DNA of 64,000 bases from Improbicoccus pseudotrichonymphae (GTDB taxonomy: Bacteria; Bacillota; Clostridia; Oscillospirales; Acutalibacteraceae). Position numbers and translations under genes: made by a program. The notes under the pieces are model-generated. The model worked only from the letters and a program-made list of their open reading frames with translations. It was not told the DNA's origin and did no database searches. Of the stretch, positions 25,265 through 34,900 are shown piece by piece. The stretch covers positions 186,001 through 250,000 of the forward strand of contig AP027924.1 in NCBI GenBank assembly GCA_036322855.1, read 5' to 3'. Positions within the stretch are counted from its first letter, which is position 1. Every line of letters begins with the position of its first letter.

Positions 25265-26062
25265 TTAAAAGCCTAAATTTTCAGAATTTATGCTATTTCT
25301 AAGATCTTTTCCTTCTATCTTCATGACAGCGCCTTTTGTCATCTCTGTAATTCTGCTAATTGTTCTTTTTGAGAGTTGACGCTGATTTATTAACTCATTA
25401 AGGGAGTAATTGCTGGAAAAGATAGTTGGAAGCTTAGCGTTATAACGTTTGTTGATTAGATCAAATAATAAACTTTGAAGCCAGTTATCTTCTTGGTTTC
25501 TGGTGAAGATTTCAGCTCCAAGGTCATCCATAAAAAGAAATTCTATGTTTGAGAACTGATCAATTAGTTTTTGTTCTGTTTGTTTAGAATCTTTGTTGAA
25601 TGTAGATTTTACAGCTTTCGAGATTTCAAAAAGATTGGTAAAGAGTACAGAAACTAGATTTTTAATTAATTCGTTAGCCATACAAGCAGTAATATGAGTT
25701 TTACCCACTCCACTTGGGCCAAAAAGATAGATGCCAATGCCGTTTTCTTTTACTGTTTTGTAGATTTCACAGTATTTCTTACAGCGATTAAAAGCAATAT
25801 CAAATGTAGGATTTATACTCGTTTTAGAGTTTTCAAAGCTAACATTTTTATATCTTTCGCCTAAAAGAGAATTTTTTATAAGTACATTCATTTTGCGTTT
25901 AAATTCAGCTTCTTTTTCGCATTTGCAGAACGAATGAACTGTATACCAGTTATCAAACATCTTTTCAAAAACTTCTTTTTCATTTGGTTCTCCACAGTTT
26001 TTACAATAACGAGTTACTTTTTCTGGTTTTTTATTTGAATTTTGTTCATCTTTTTGCTCCAT
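25265..26062 (-). CDS. DnaC-like helicase loader (AAA+ ATPase)
   Basis: The product is 266 aa from the ATG chosen at 26062, four bases after the stop of the upstream gene. A Cys4-type zinc region (CKNCGEPN and CKCEKE) leads to the AAA+ core with Walker A FGPSGVGKTH and Walker B FLFMDDLGAE, a sensor-1 TIFSSN and an Arg-finger ISRITEM region. Longer in-frame starts up to 26230 would overlap the upstream gene by 160 bases and are less likely. It loads the replicative helicase at the origin. Confidence 0.88.
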   Translation of the reverse strand: MEQKDEQNSNKKPEKVTRYCKNCGEPNEKEVFEKMFDNWYTVHSFCKCEKEAEFKRKMNVLIKNSLLGERYKNVSFENSKTSINPTFDIAFNRCKKYCEIYKTVKENGIGIYLFGPSGVGKTHITACMANELIKNLVSVLFTNLFEISKAVKSTFNKDSKQTEQKLIDQFSNIEFLFMDDLGAEIFTRNQEDNWLQSLLFDLINKRYNAKLPTIFSSNYSLNELINQRQLSKRTISRITEMTKGAVMKIEGKDLRNSINSENLGF

Positions 26063-26066
26063 GGTG

Positions 26067-26918
26067 CTATTCCGGATATTCGGTACACCAAGGTTCTCCA
26101 CTTCTGTTGATTTTTCCTTCTTCATAGGCTGGTTTGTGGTCATAAGATCTATAATTTGACCAATATTTTTCATTTTGTCCATAGTTACTTCCTCCATTTT
26201 GGTAATTATTTTGTCTGTTTTCTTTGTCACTAAGTTCTTTTTCTTTTAACTTTTGTGCTTTTTCCTTAAGTTTTTGCTCATTAAAGGCAGTAATTACCCA
26301 CTTTTTAATTGCCAAGTAGTGACTTTTTGATTTGTAGAAGCCTTTCATTTCGATCCAATCATCTAAAAATTGGATGATTCCGCTCACTTCGTCCTTGTAT
26401 TTAGAAATTAATTTAGAGTACTCCTGCTCTGTGAGAAATACATGAGAGAAATTTCCGTATGGGGATTTCTTTGGTATATCTACGTCAGTAGATATACTTT
26501 CTTTGTTTTGTTTAGTTTTGTTTTGTTTATATATGGCTTCGGTTTTTACTCCGGTTTTCCCTCCGCTAAATACTCCGGTATTTACTCCACTTTTCACTCC
26601 GGTTTGTACTCCGGTTGATGCTTCAGAAATAAAAGCTAGTTTGTCGTTAAACTTATATTTATTGGGAACACCTTTTTTACCCTTAATATAAACTAACAGT
26701 CCCTTTTCAAGTAATTTATCTCTGTTATTAATAGCCGTTTCTTCGCGGTTCGTTTGAATCCAGGACATTAATTTCTGGTTATCGATTTGTAACCATTCGC
26801 TCCAACCACTCAAATTAAACGCATGAATAAATTTCAAGAATAAAATTTGAGATGGTAACGGCAAATAGTTGACTTCGAGCCAAGCATAAAACCCTTCGTT
26901 CAACAAAATGTAGTTCAA
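26067..26918 (-). CDS. DnaD-like phage replication initiator
   Basis: The 283-aa protein opens with a winged-helix-like domain (FYAWLEVNYLPLPSQILFLKFIHAFNLSGWSEWLQIDN, DKLLEKGLLVYIKGKKGVPNKY), typical of phage replisome organisers. The middle contains degenerate TGVxTGVKSGVNTG repeats, and the DnaD-like helical part (residues 165-220) ends with AIKKWVITAFNEQKLKE. It is paired with the DnaC-like gene, the normal arrangement. The replication origin of such phages often lies inside this gene, possibly in the repeats. Confidence 0.8.
   Translation of the reverse strand: MNYILLNEGFYAWLEVNYLPLPSQILFLKFIHAFNLSGWSEWLQIDNQKLMSWIQTNREETAINNRDKLLEKGLLVYIKGKKGVPNKYKFNDKLAFISEASTGVQTGVKSGVNTGVFSGGKTGVKTEAIYKQNKTKQNKESISTDVDIPKKSPYGNFSHVFLTEQEYSKLISKYKDEVSGIIQFLDDWIEMKGFYKSKSHYLAIKKWVITAFNEQKLKEKAQKLKEKELSDKENRQNNYQNGGSNYGQNEKYWSNYRSYDHKPAYEEGKINRSGEPWCTEYPE
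26529..26630. repeat. iteron-like degenerate ACTCCGGT repeats in the initiator gene
   Basis: The plus strand shows repeated ACTCC-GGT/CTT phrases spaced 12-15 bases (for example ACTCCGGTTTTCCCTCC, ACTCCGGTATTTACTCC, ACTCCGGTTTGTACTCC). They encode the TGV repeats. Iterons inside initiator genes are common phage origins, but this assignment is inferred. Confidence 0.5.
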
Positions 26919-27043
26919 AAAACTTCCTCCTTTTTAACTCATCATTTACAGTAAAAAGAAGGAGCAACGCCCCTTCATATCCATTTAGTCTATTAATTTA
27001 TAATCTATAATTTATAATTTTAAACTTTTAATAGTTGATTTTA

Positions 27044-27493
27044 TTAGTATTTAGCAGCTAACTTTTCATTAAGTATAGGGTCATTGGCAATAGCTACTTT
27101 AACCATTGGAATCTCTCCATATCTTTTTTCAAACTCTATTCTGAAAACTTGGCTGTCGTCATGGAAAGCTATTCCATTTAAAGCATCAAGAATAGTTTTG
27201 ATGACATTATCCGAATCTGGTCTCTTGGTGGGAGAAATCTTGCCTTCTATCATTTCTTTTCTTTTGATTTTGCTGATTCCTTTGGGAATCTTATAATAGG
27301 CAATTATTGCAACTGCAATTGGTATATCTTTTGGAAATTTATACCTTATTGTTTCTTTATATTCGTTTCTTACTTTAGTTTCATAACCTCTTGTTTTGGT
27401 TGGTGTAAAGGCTAAAACTTTGTCATTTATTTTTTTAAATCTTGGTCTGGCTTTGCCTTGGGGGTTTCCCGCGATAGTGAATTTAATTAACAT
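27044..27493 (-). CDS. rusA: RusA-family Holliday junction resolvase
   Basis: The 149-aa protein has the RusA pattern: an N-terminal GNPQGKARPRF, a helical middle, and the acidic KRPDSDNVIKTILDALNGIAF-HDDSQV core whose Asp residues bind metal. The end is the GEIPMVKVAI strand. The size and motif leave little doubt. It resolves branched phage DNA before packaging. Confidence 0.92.
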   Translation of the reverse strand: MLIKFTIAGNPQGKARPRFKKINDKVLAFTPTKTRGYETKVRNEYKETIRYKFPKDIPIAVAIIAYYKIPKGISKIKRKEMIEGKISPTKRPDSDNVIKTILDALNGIAFHDDSQVFRIEFEKRYGEIPMVKVAIANDPILNEKLAAKY

Positions 27494-27540
27494 GATTGTT
27501 CTCCTTAATATTTTTAAAATTTGTTGTAATTGCTTTGTTA

Positions 27541-28230
27541 TTATTCGTTTCTCTCATTTATTGCTTCTATTGCTTCTATATATTCAAATTCTAAATAGTA
27601 ATTCTTACCAGCTTGAGCTGGATATATCTTAATTTTATGGTTAATTAGCTCATCTTTTCTTTCAAATGAAAGATTAAATATCTTTTGAAAGTTTTGGTAT
27701 GCTTTCTTTTCCAGAAGAGCATTTGGAAGAAATTGATTTCTTGAATTGATCCAATCTCCATATCTTAGCTTGTCTTTGTCTATAGTTATACTTGAATAAT
27801 ATCTTGTGCTTTCTACTTTAAATATTATTCTTATTCGATCTCCGGTATCTTCAATTTCATCTATGGTTGTTTCGATACCACCTCTATACTTTTTAAAGAA
27901 TAATTCATCTGGTTTTGAGACTTCGTTTACTTCAAAAAGTGAATTAAATGGTCTTTCTTTGTCTTCATAGACATAAATGTCATGGGTTTCACCTATTGCT
28001 GTTTCTAGATTTTCAAAGGTTACTCCTAACTCTTGGGTTAACAAGTTATCAACTTTAGTTGCTTTTTCTTCGTCATCTTCAAACTTTTCTGTCTTTTTGT
28101 TCCATTTTTGTCTGTTCATATGTACCGAATAAGTCTTATTTGTTTCTAGATCCAAAAATATTAGATCTGCATTTGTGTTTTTGTCATTTCTTTTAATTTC
28201 TATTAACTCTAAATTTTGTTTAATTATCAT
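27541..28230 (-). CDS. phage protein of unknown function
   Basis: The 229-aa protein is mixed alpha/beta, without membrane segments or recognised motif. It begins with beta strands and conserved-looking phrases such as KTYSVHMNRQKWNKKTEKF and includes GDRIRIIFKVEST and KIYPAQAGKNYYLEFEY. It lies between the Gp157-like gene and rusA, where recombination or single-strand-binding proteins often lie. A role in DNA metabolism is a guess from position only. Confidence 0.75.
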   Translation of the reverse strand: MIIKQNLELIEIKRNDKNTNADLIFLDLETNKTYSVHMNRQKWNKKTEKFEDDEEKATKVDNLLTQELGVTFENLETAIGETHDIYVYEDKERPFNSLFEVNEVSKPDELFFKKYRGGIETTIDEIEDTGDRIRIIFKVESTRYYSSITIDKDKLRYGDWINSRNQFLPNALLEKKAYQNFQKIFNLSFERKDELINHKIKIYPAQAGKNYYLEFEYIEAIEAINERNE

Positions 28231-28324
28231 TTGGTTCTCCTATTTTTTAATTTTTAAAATTTTTAAATTTATAATTGTGATTTGATTTTGTATTTCTAAA
28301 TTTTATTGATATTTTTTATTTATA

Positions 28325-28825
28325 TTATTTAATCTCAATCCTCTCATTTTGAATTAATCTCACATAAGGTAATTCCTTCCCATCATTTAATTTTTCTTTG
28401 ATTTTTACTTTATCTGGCTCAGGAACTTTGTATTTCAATAGTTTTTCATCATTTTTTATTGCCCAAATAATAAATCCATCATCAATTTCAATAGATGGTG
28501 GATTCTTCTTTATAGTTATTTTATTTTTTGAGCTTTCTATTTTATCTTTCTTTATGAATTGCATTTCTTTCTTTAGGTAGTCTTTTAATCGTTCTAAAGT
28601 TTTAAATTTTGTAATTCGTCTTTTATTTAGAGAATCTACTTCATTTTTAATTGCTAATTGTTCTGCCTCTAGATTCTTTATATAACATGCTATATTGTCA
28701 GCTTTCTCTTCAAACTCGCAATTAATTAAATTAAGCTCTTCTTCAAAGATTTCATGACTCATTAATTCATTCTCGTAATCCTCTAGTAATGAATTGAAAA
28801 CATTACTTATTTCATAGAGTTTCAT
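28325..28825 (-). CDS. Gp157-like phage protein
   Basis: The 166-aa protein is a long helical coiled coil (residues 15-110) followed by a short beta tail. The phrases LYEISNVFNSLLEDYEN and KRRITKFKTLERLKDYLKKEM with IKKNPPSIEID match the Siphovirus Gp157 family, linked in streptococcal phages to phage-resistance phenotypes. A good AGGAGG site precedes the ATG, and it overlaps the upstream small gene by 14 bases. Confidence 0.82.
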   Translation of the reverse strand: MKLYEISNVFNSLLEDYENELMSHEIFEEELNLINCEFEEKADNIACYIKNLEAEQLAIKNEVDSLNKRRITKFKTLERLKDYLKKEMQFIKKDKIESSKNKITIKKNPPSIEIDDGFIIWAIKNDEKLLKYKVPEPDKVKIKEKLNDGKELPYVRLIQNERIEIK

Positions 28826-29102
28826 TGTTTGTTCCTCCTTTTTTGTTTTTGATTTTAAATTTATTTATTTGATTTATTAATTTAAGCTCTTTGTTTTCTA
28901 ATCTCTCGATTTTTAGCTGAATCAATATCAATCTTAATTTTTTAAACATTAATCCTGGTTTTAATTTAAGTCTTTTAAACTTCTTGATATGCTCAGGAAA
29001 GTCTAAGATGATTTCTATTATTACTAACGGTAACAAAAAAATAACTACCAATAACGAAACATAGATGATATTCCAATAAATTAATTCTTCTTTAAATTGC
29101 AT
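28812..29102 (-). CDS. small membrane protein with basic coiled-coil tail
   Basis: The 96-aa product has one strong membrane segment (about residues 8-34) and a Lys/Leu-rich helical C-terminal half likely to lie in the cytoplasm. No family is recognised. It is the first gene in the phage early run, overlapping the Gp157-like gene, so it is probably translated with it. Confidence 0.6.
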   Translation of the reverse strand: MQFKEELIYWNIIYVSLLVVIFLLPLVIIEIILDFPEHIKKFKRLKLKPGLMFKKLRLILIQLKIERLENKELKLINQINKFKIKNKKGGTNNETL

Positions 29103-29183
29103 ATTTGTTACTCCTTTTTTATTTTTTAAATTTAAATTTATTTTATTTTTTGTTGTTTTATATTTTGTTTTTTACATTAAAAT

Positions 29184-29216
29184 AGAGCTCTTTACATTTT
29201 TTTTGTAAAAAGCTCT
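29184..29216 (-). terminator. bidirectional-type terminator upstream of the phage early genes
   Basis: AGAGCTCTTTACA and TGTAAAAAGCTCT pair around a T-rich loop and the minus strand continues into ATTTTAA. It separates the membrane-protein genes at 29.3-30.4 kb from the phage early genes. Confidence 0.6.
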
Positions 29217-29324
29217 TGCATTTTTATCGTTTAATTTGATAAGATAGTTATAGAGTAGTTTTTATTGTAAACATTGCCGTTTGGCTTTTGAAGTTTAACT
29301 TTAATTGGGTTAGTTTCAAGTCCC

Positions 29325-29600
29325 CTATTTATCGCTACACCAGTTAACGTTTTTTCTCATATTTTTTTCATAATTTACGTTCTCCATTTCATTTGATGCA
29401 TATAAAGCATCAACAAATAACGGCGATTTTTTAGGCAAATACAAAACTACACCAAATATTGCTATACTAAACGGTACAAATAAAACTGGATTTTGCAAAA
29501 ATATGGTTCTTCCTAGCCAAAAATAATAAAAAAATCCAATATACAAGGGGAACTGCATAACTAAATTTGCGGAAGAAAATATTTTTCCTTTCATAAACAC
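29325..29600 (-). CDS. small membrane protein, unknown
   Basis: The 91-aa product has two membrane segments (about residues 15-35 and 41-54) and a polar Asn/Glu-rich C-terminus. It starts with GTG eight bases after AAAGGG; an ATG two codons later is the alternative. In the gap just upstream (29601-29676) is ATG followed by seven A and a hydrophobic 16-residue reading in a shifted frame, another broken signal-peptide-like start. No family is recognised. Confidence 0.5.
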   Translation of the reverse strand: MFMKGKIFSSANLVMQFPLYIGFFYYFWLGRTIFLQNPVLFVPFSIAIFGVVLYLPKKSPLFVDALYASNEMENVNYEKNMRKNVNWCSDK

Positions 29601-29676
29601 AATTCACGCCCTTTAAATCATGCAAAACCTATGATTCCAACCGCTACGACTAATCCTTCAACTTTTTTTCATAAAT

Positions 29677-30383
29677 TCACTCTCCTCTTTCTATCGCATC
29701 AATTAATAAAAGCAGTAAACCTTTGTGAAATTCACATTGACCAAATACTCCACTACGAAATGTAGTATTAGAAGATGGATTCCATTTCGATTTTGGCCTT
29801 AGAACTACAACTACTCCACTATCGCTAGTTGTATCTGTAATTTTGGGATTCCAAGTGCCATGTTCATAATAATGCGAATGCAAACCTCTACATATTCCAT
29901 CAATACCAAAGCCTTCATTTCGTGATTCACTAGGCCCCCACTGAGGTCCATAGCCTGTCAACCAACATTGATGACTTGCTCTATCATCCCAGCCGCAATA
30001 TTCCCGACCTAACTTATAATCAACATAATTTGGATAAAAAAACAAAATCAAACTTCCAACTAGTGTGACTGCACCGCCAAAAAGTGCCAAATCAGGACAA
30101 GTGTCGCCAATTTTAGAAAAAATCCACAAACCAGCAGAACCTACAGTTACCGCTGCTGATTTTGCTTCAAATGACTGCTTTGTTGAGTATCTTCTGTTAA
30201 GAAGCTCTCTTTCTGCTTGTGTGTAGCAATCTAAGACTTCGGGGATTCTTTCTGTTGATATATAAATTAGTTTAGTTCCATCAGATAAAGTCTCTTCTTT
30301 ATCAACGCCCCCTGCAAACGCTGTTAAACAAACGTCAGAAAGAAAAATCAACCCTGTTAAAACGCCGATACTAACTTTTTCAC
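29677..30383 (-). pseudogene. membrane protein gene with a frameshifted signal peptide
   Basis: The main frame (224 aa from a TTG at 30351) has two membrane segments around residues 67-107 and a Trp/Cys/Gly-rich C-terminal region with no recognised family. A better start is GTG at 30383, after AAGGG. With one more A in the A5 run that follows, it would read MKKVSIGVLTGLIFLSD and then VCLTAFAGG, a perfect signal peptide joined in frame. As written, that frame stops after eight codons. The gene is therefore either off by one A, rescued by slippage, or wrongly sequenced. Confidence 0.6.
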
Positions 30384-30660
30384 TTGAACCATACCCTTCA
30401 AAATTTTAATATAATACTTTGTTTAAGAACACTTTTTGCAAACGAGTTTACTTTCCCGACACTTTCCGACATACATGTGTATAATATCAACTACATTGTG
30501 AAAAATACCACCAAATTTTTACAAATTTTTAGAATATTATTGAATTAAATTTAGTATGTTTAAGCAAAAAACAAGCGACAAATTTAATGAAATTACAATG
30601 TAATGCCTTAATTTTAATTCGTTTTGATTATATAAATTTTCATATTCATTATACTCTTTT
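30384..30660. other. AT-rich gap without recognised gene
   Basis: No coding sequence could be supported here. The only pattern seen is a direct repeat of GTCGGAAAGT/GTCGGGAAAGT on the minus strand near 30455-30476, beside a TATTATAC box near 30480. These could be operator and promoter for the membrane-protein gene. Confidence 0.3.
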
Positions 30661-30741
30661 CGCTTGAATGTTCTAAGGCACCCTTAAGTGTGTTCATTTT
30701 ATCTTTATGTTTGCCAATTTTTTCAAAAGATTCATACCTTA
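30661..30741 (-). pseudogene. fragment of a second tape-measure gene
   Basis: The minus strand encodes ESFEKIGKHKDKMNTLKGAL then EHSSEKS, which closely matches LSEQIDKQKDKINTLKGALENSSEKY near the N-terminus of the intact tape-measure protein at 6.8 kb. Both flanks diverge at once and the frame then stops. It is a relic of another related prophage. Confidence 0.75.
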
Positions 30742-30996
30742 TAGAACTTTGTGTTTTTTGTCTGATGAAAGTGTGGATTTTACAGCATTTCTTTCAAAAT
30801 GTGGAAAACCATTATGAATTTTTTGTGTTTAGGTTTCATCTTGTTTTGATGATTTCTCGTTTCCTTTTTTTGAAACATCACGTGAATTAGGATAAGCTTT
30901 TATGCACATAAAACCCAGAGAAAGTAACAACTTTCATTATTTTTATGCCCCGTATTTTACTACATCTTATTTTGCGCGGATAAATTTAAAACTTTA

Positions 30997-31080
30997 TGGT
31001 GCGAGTAATGGGACTTGAACCCATACGTCTAAGACACACGCCCCTCAAACGTGCCTGTATACCAATTCCAGCATACTCGC
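30997..31080 (-). tRNA. tRNA-Leu (GAG)
   Basis: An 84-base tRNA with encoded CCA. The acceptor GCGAGTA pairs with TACTCGC, the anticodon stem CACGT/GCGTG encloses TTGAGGG, and the long variable arm and GGTTCAAGTCC T-loop are present. Confidence 0.93.
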
Positions 31081-31282
31081 ACTGTCTTTTTATCATCACT
31101 ATATATTTCGATTATAAAAATTTTTTAAAATTTTTCAATTTAATTTCAAAATAAAATTTTACCAAAAAAGTGTGCGGTTTAAAAGAAATTAAAGATAGAG
31201 AAGAAATGGATTTCTTTATATTTGTAAAAATATTTAGAAAAAATAGGAAACTTTAGGAAACGAAAAACAAGAAAATTTTTAC

Positions 31283-31447
31283 AATCCGTCTTCATAACTT
31301 TAAATTACATGTTTTCGAGAAATTTTTTCGTAAAATGAAGGAAAAATTCGAATCAATATTTGCGTGTTTAAAAAATTTTTACAAAATTTTACGAAAAAAT
31401 AACCTAAAATACATATTTTGGAAGCTGTAAAAAAACGGGTTCTAAAA
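31283..31447 (+). repeat. inverted-end dispersed element, copy A
   Basis: This 165-base AT-rich element starts CCGTCTTCATAACTTTAAA and ends with the inverse type CTGTAAAAAAACGGGTTCTAAAA. The centre holds TTTTCGAGAAATTTTTTCG and ACATATTTTGG. Near-identical sequence occurs at 52.2 kb (inverted, internally deleted) and 60.5 kb. It has no reading frame and looks like a MITE-type or recombination-site element. Confidence 0.75.
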
Positions 31448-31577
31448 ATATAAGTCGCAAAGTAAAGTCTACTCTTTTAAGATTAAAAAGTAAACAAGGT
31501 CTACCAGTTGGTACATCTGCTCCTTATGGTTATAAATTAAACAAAGAAACCAAAACTTGGGAACTAGATCCAGAAGC
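31448..31577 (+). pseudogene. serine-recombinase-like fragment, copy A
   Basis: The plus strand encodes KSKQGLPVGTSAPYGYKLNK then ETKTWELDPEA, which fits the linker-to-Recombinase-domain block (G-x-P-x-G-x(2)-PYGY, then W-x-x-D-x-EA) of large serine recombinases. The frame is open only over this fragment and is cut exactly where tRNA-Tyr begins. A second copy lies at 52.0 kb on the other strand, also joined to the dispersed element. Confidence 0.6.
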
Positions 31578-31663
31578 TGGTGGGGACTATAGGATTCGAA
31601 CCTATGAAGCCATAAGGCAACAGATTTACAGTCTGCTCCATTTGTCCACTCTGGAAAATCCCC
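31578..31663 (-). tRNA. tRNA-Tyr (GTA)
   Basis: An 86-base class II tRNA with encoded CCA. The acceptor GGGGATT pairs with AGTCCCC, the anticodon stem GCAGA/TCTGT holds CTGTAAA (GTA), and the TGCCTTATGGC extra arm is typical of bacterial tRNA-Tyr. Confidence 0.93.
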
Positions 31664-31712
31664 ATTCGTGTACTTTATTTTAATTTCGTTTTTTAAATAG
31701 TCAATAAAAAAA

Positions 31713-31828
31713 GTTGGCATCTACCTATTTTCCCGGATCGTCGCCAACCAAGTATCTTCGGCGTTACCGGATTTCACTTCCGTGTTCGGGATGGGAACGG
31801 GTGGTTCACCGGCACCATTAACACCAAC
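31713..31828 (-). rRNA. rrf: 5S ribosomal RNA
   Basis: The 116-base sequence pairs at its ends (GTTGGTGTT with complementary GATGCCAAC) and contains the conserved CCCGTTCCCATCCCGAACAC and GAAGATACTTGG loops. No 16S or 23S gene is in the window next to it; only tRNA-Tyr follows 50 bases downstream. It is an orphan 5S in this view. Confidence 0.93.
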
Positions 31829-31915
31829 TGTGTAATCAGTGTAATATACTCGAGTGCTCAATGTCAACAAAAAACATCTTTATTTTAAATATTCTTAAAT
31901 TTTAAATCAAAATCA

Positions 31916-34900
31916 TTAAAAATTTTGATATTTTTTATCTATATTTATAAAACTATTTAAGTGAAAAGAGTATATTATAAGCTCATTAACCTTCGTCTTC
32001 TCGCATTTTTCAAATGCTTTTTTATAAATTTGCAATTGATTCGCATATTTATTCAATAATTCATCAATATGAAAAATCTTATCTGTTTTGTAATCAATAA
32101 TTATAAATTCGTTATTTTCCTGAAAAACACAATCAATTTCTCCTTGTATCATTGTTGGCTTATTATTTTTATCAAAATTTTCCAGAATCGAAAATTGATA
32201 TTCTCTAAAAATTTTCTTGCTTTGCATCAAACGTTGGCCCAATTCACCAATTAAAAATTTTTTGATCCTGAGTTTATTTAATTCTTGAACCAAAATTTTA
32301 AATTGCCTTTCTGATATTTTTTTTTCAGAAAATAAAAGTTTCAAATGATAATCATAATTTTTCAACAAAATATCAAAATTCGAAATACTCAATAAGGTAT
32401 GAATTGCTATACCGATTTCTGTCTGCGAAAATTTGTCATTTATAAATGAAGGAAATACTGATGCAAAATCCTGCCAATTGTTTTTAGAGGCAAGTTTTGA
32501 TGCGGATATTTTTAATGGAATTTTTTCTTCAGAATTTTTATAAATAAAATCGAAACGTTTCTTCATTTTTTCTGAAAAATAATCAGAAAAATTTATGTTT
32601 TCTTCTAGCATTTCATATTTTTCTATGTTTTTGCTATTATTTTCGAAAATGTTTACTTCTTTATAGCTTAAAATTTTTATATTTTTGTCTAAACTAACTT
32701 TTTTTATAAAATTTTCGTAGTTATCTGAGTCGGTTTTTTTTATAATTAAATACAAAATCCAATCGGAGAAACTTTTGCAATTTTTAAAATAGAAATCTTC
32801 GATTAATTTATTTTCACATTCTTTATATATGACATAATATTTTATTATGTTTTCGATTTTTCTTTTTAAATCTTTTTCAGTAATCATAATGGTCAAGTTT
32901 TCTTTTGCGCGAGTTAAAGCTACATAAAGAAGTCTTATTTCTTCTGATATTTTTTCTTGGTTCAATTTTTTTTCACAAATTTTTCTTATTATGTTCTGAA
33001 ATTTAACGGTCCCGTTTTCGTTTTTTAGTTTAATACCCATTCCGATTTTCGAGTCCATTATGACCTCATCGTAATCACTTAGAAATTCATTAGAACATCC
33101 GGCTAAAATGCATATGGGAAACTCAAGTCCTTTGGATTTATGTATGCTGATAATTTTTACATAGTCTAAATTAAGATCCTCTTTGTTTAAATTTATTTTT
33201 ATTTTTTTATCTTTTAAGTTTTGAATATAGTCAACAAAACTGCTTAAACATTTGGTTGTATCTTGAAACTCTTTTGCTAAAACAGAAAATTTTTCAATGT
33301 TTAATATTTTTTCGTTTGAGTTCGGTTTTGAATAACAAAAAGCAAATAATAAACTGTCATCGATTATGTATTCTATCAATTCTTCTAAAAACAAAACAAA
33401 CGATTTTTCTCTATAGTGATCTATCTTATCTAAAAATAATTTACATTTTTTTTCAATTTCATCTTTATTTTTAAATGATTCTTTTTTAATTTCGAAATAA
33501 ATAAAGTCTTCATTATGTTCCTGACGTATTTTTAATATTTCTTCCAAAGAAAAACCAAAAAGCGGGCATGTGAGCAAATAAGTAATTTCCATATTGTCAA
33601 GTGGATTGTTTATTATTTTAAGCAAAGATACAATTATTCTTATTTCTTCGTTTTCGAAAAAATTATCCAGAGCATATGATTTTACTGGTATGGAATTTTT
33701 ATTTAAAATATCCAAATGTGATTTGATCTTTTTGTTGGCATTTCTTAACAAAATACAAAAGTCGTTATAGGTTATTTTGCGTTTCTTGTTATCTTCATAA
33801 ATAAATTCTTTTCGCATACTGTTACGTATAAATTCAGATATAAACTCAGCTTCGACTGCATTTTTGTCTTCTATTTCATCTGCATTCGTTAAATCTATAA
33901 TATTAATTTTGAAATAAAAATTATCAATATCGTAATTGTTTATGCAGGACGAGATTTCATGATTGTGTTTATAATCAATCATTGATGTTTTTTTCGTCAT
34001 TAGGTTTTGAAAAATATAATTTATTTCTTGTAGGATTTTATTTTTACTTCTGAAATTTTCGCTCAAAATTATCTTTTTTTCACAAACGTTTAAATAATTA
34101 ATAAATATTTCGGGGGTCGATCTACGGAAGCTGTATATACTTTGTTTGACGTCTCCTACTATAAATAAATTTTTCTTATTTTTTGATATCAAATTAAAAA
34201 TTCTGTCTTGTAGATGATTCACGTCCTGATATTCGTCCACAATAATCTCCTCAAATCTTTCGGAAAGCTCGGCCGCTGTTTTGCTTGGTTTGCCATTATT
34301 TTGTAAAATTTTTAGTGAAAAACATTCCAGATCGTTGAAATCAATTATATTTTTACTTTGTTTTATTTTTTTCAATTCTTCTTTGAAAATTTTAAAAAAA
34401 TTAAATATATTACCTATTATCGATGATATTTTTCTAAGATCTTCTTTTTTCTGCTCGAAAAAAGAAAAGTATTCTAGTAAATCGTTGAAGATTTTTTTAG
34501 CTTCTCCGCGCGAAAAAATTATTTTTTGCTTTAAATGTTCATTAACACTTTTGGCCGGATTCAATCTAGAAAACGAAAAATAAAGAAAATCTTTTTTTAA
34601 ATTAAATTTTATTTTTTTGATATTTTCTAAATCAAAATTCAATTTTTCTAAATAAGCTTTTTTTATATTTTCATCATTTGCAGATAAATTAGCACAAATT
34701 TCCAACAAGACTATTACAACATCGAGATTTTCGTTTAATATTTTTTTTAAAAAACGTCCTATGTTCGTATTTAAAAAATCTTCCAAATTTTCGCTTTTTA
34801 AATTAATAATTTCTTGATAATTTTTTTTGTTATTTTCGAAAAAAAACCCGTCATCGATAAAATTATTGTTAAATTTATATAATTTTAATATTATTTCAAT

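Noticed and set aside
26063..26230. Longer DnaC-like start overlapping the initiator gene
   Set aside because: The extra 56 residues have no family match and overlap the initiator coding sequence in another frame.
29601..29676. TGA read as tryptophan to extend short frames
   Set aside because: All housekeeping genes use standard stops and Trp as TGG, and TGA acts as the stop in the decarboxylase-addA overlap. There is no sign of a changed code.
30690..30890. 66-aa plus-strand reading frame rich in Phe and Leu
   Set aside because: It is the antisense of the tape-measure fragment and AT-rich DNA; there is no start signal.
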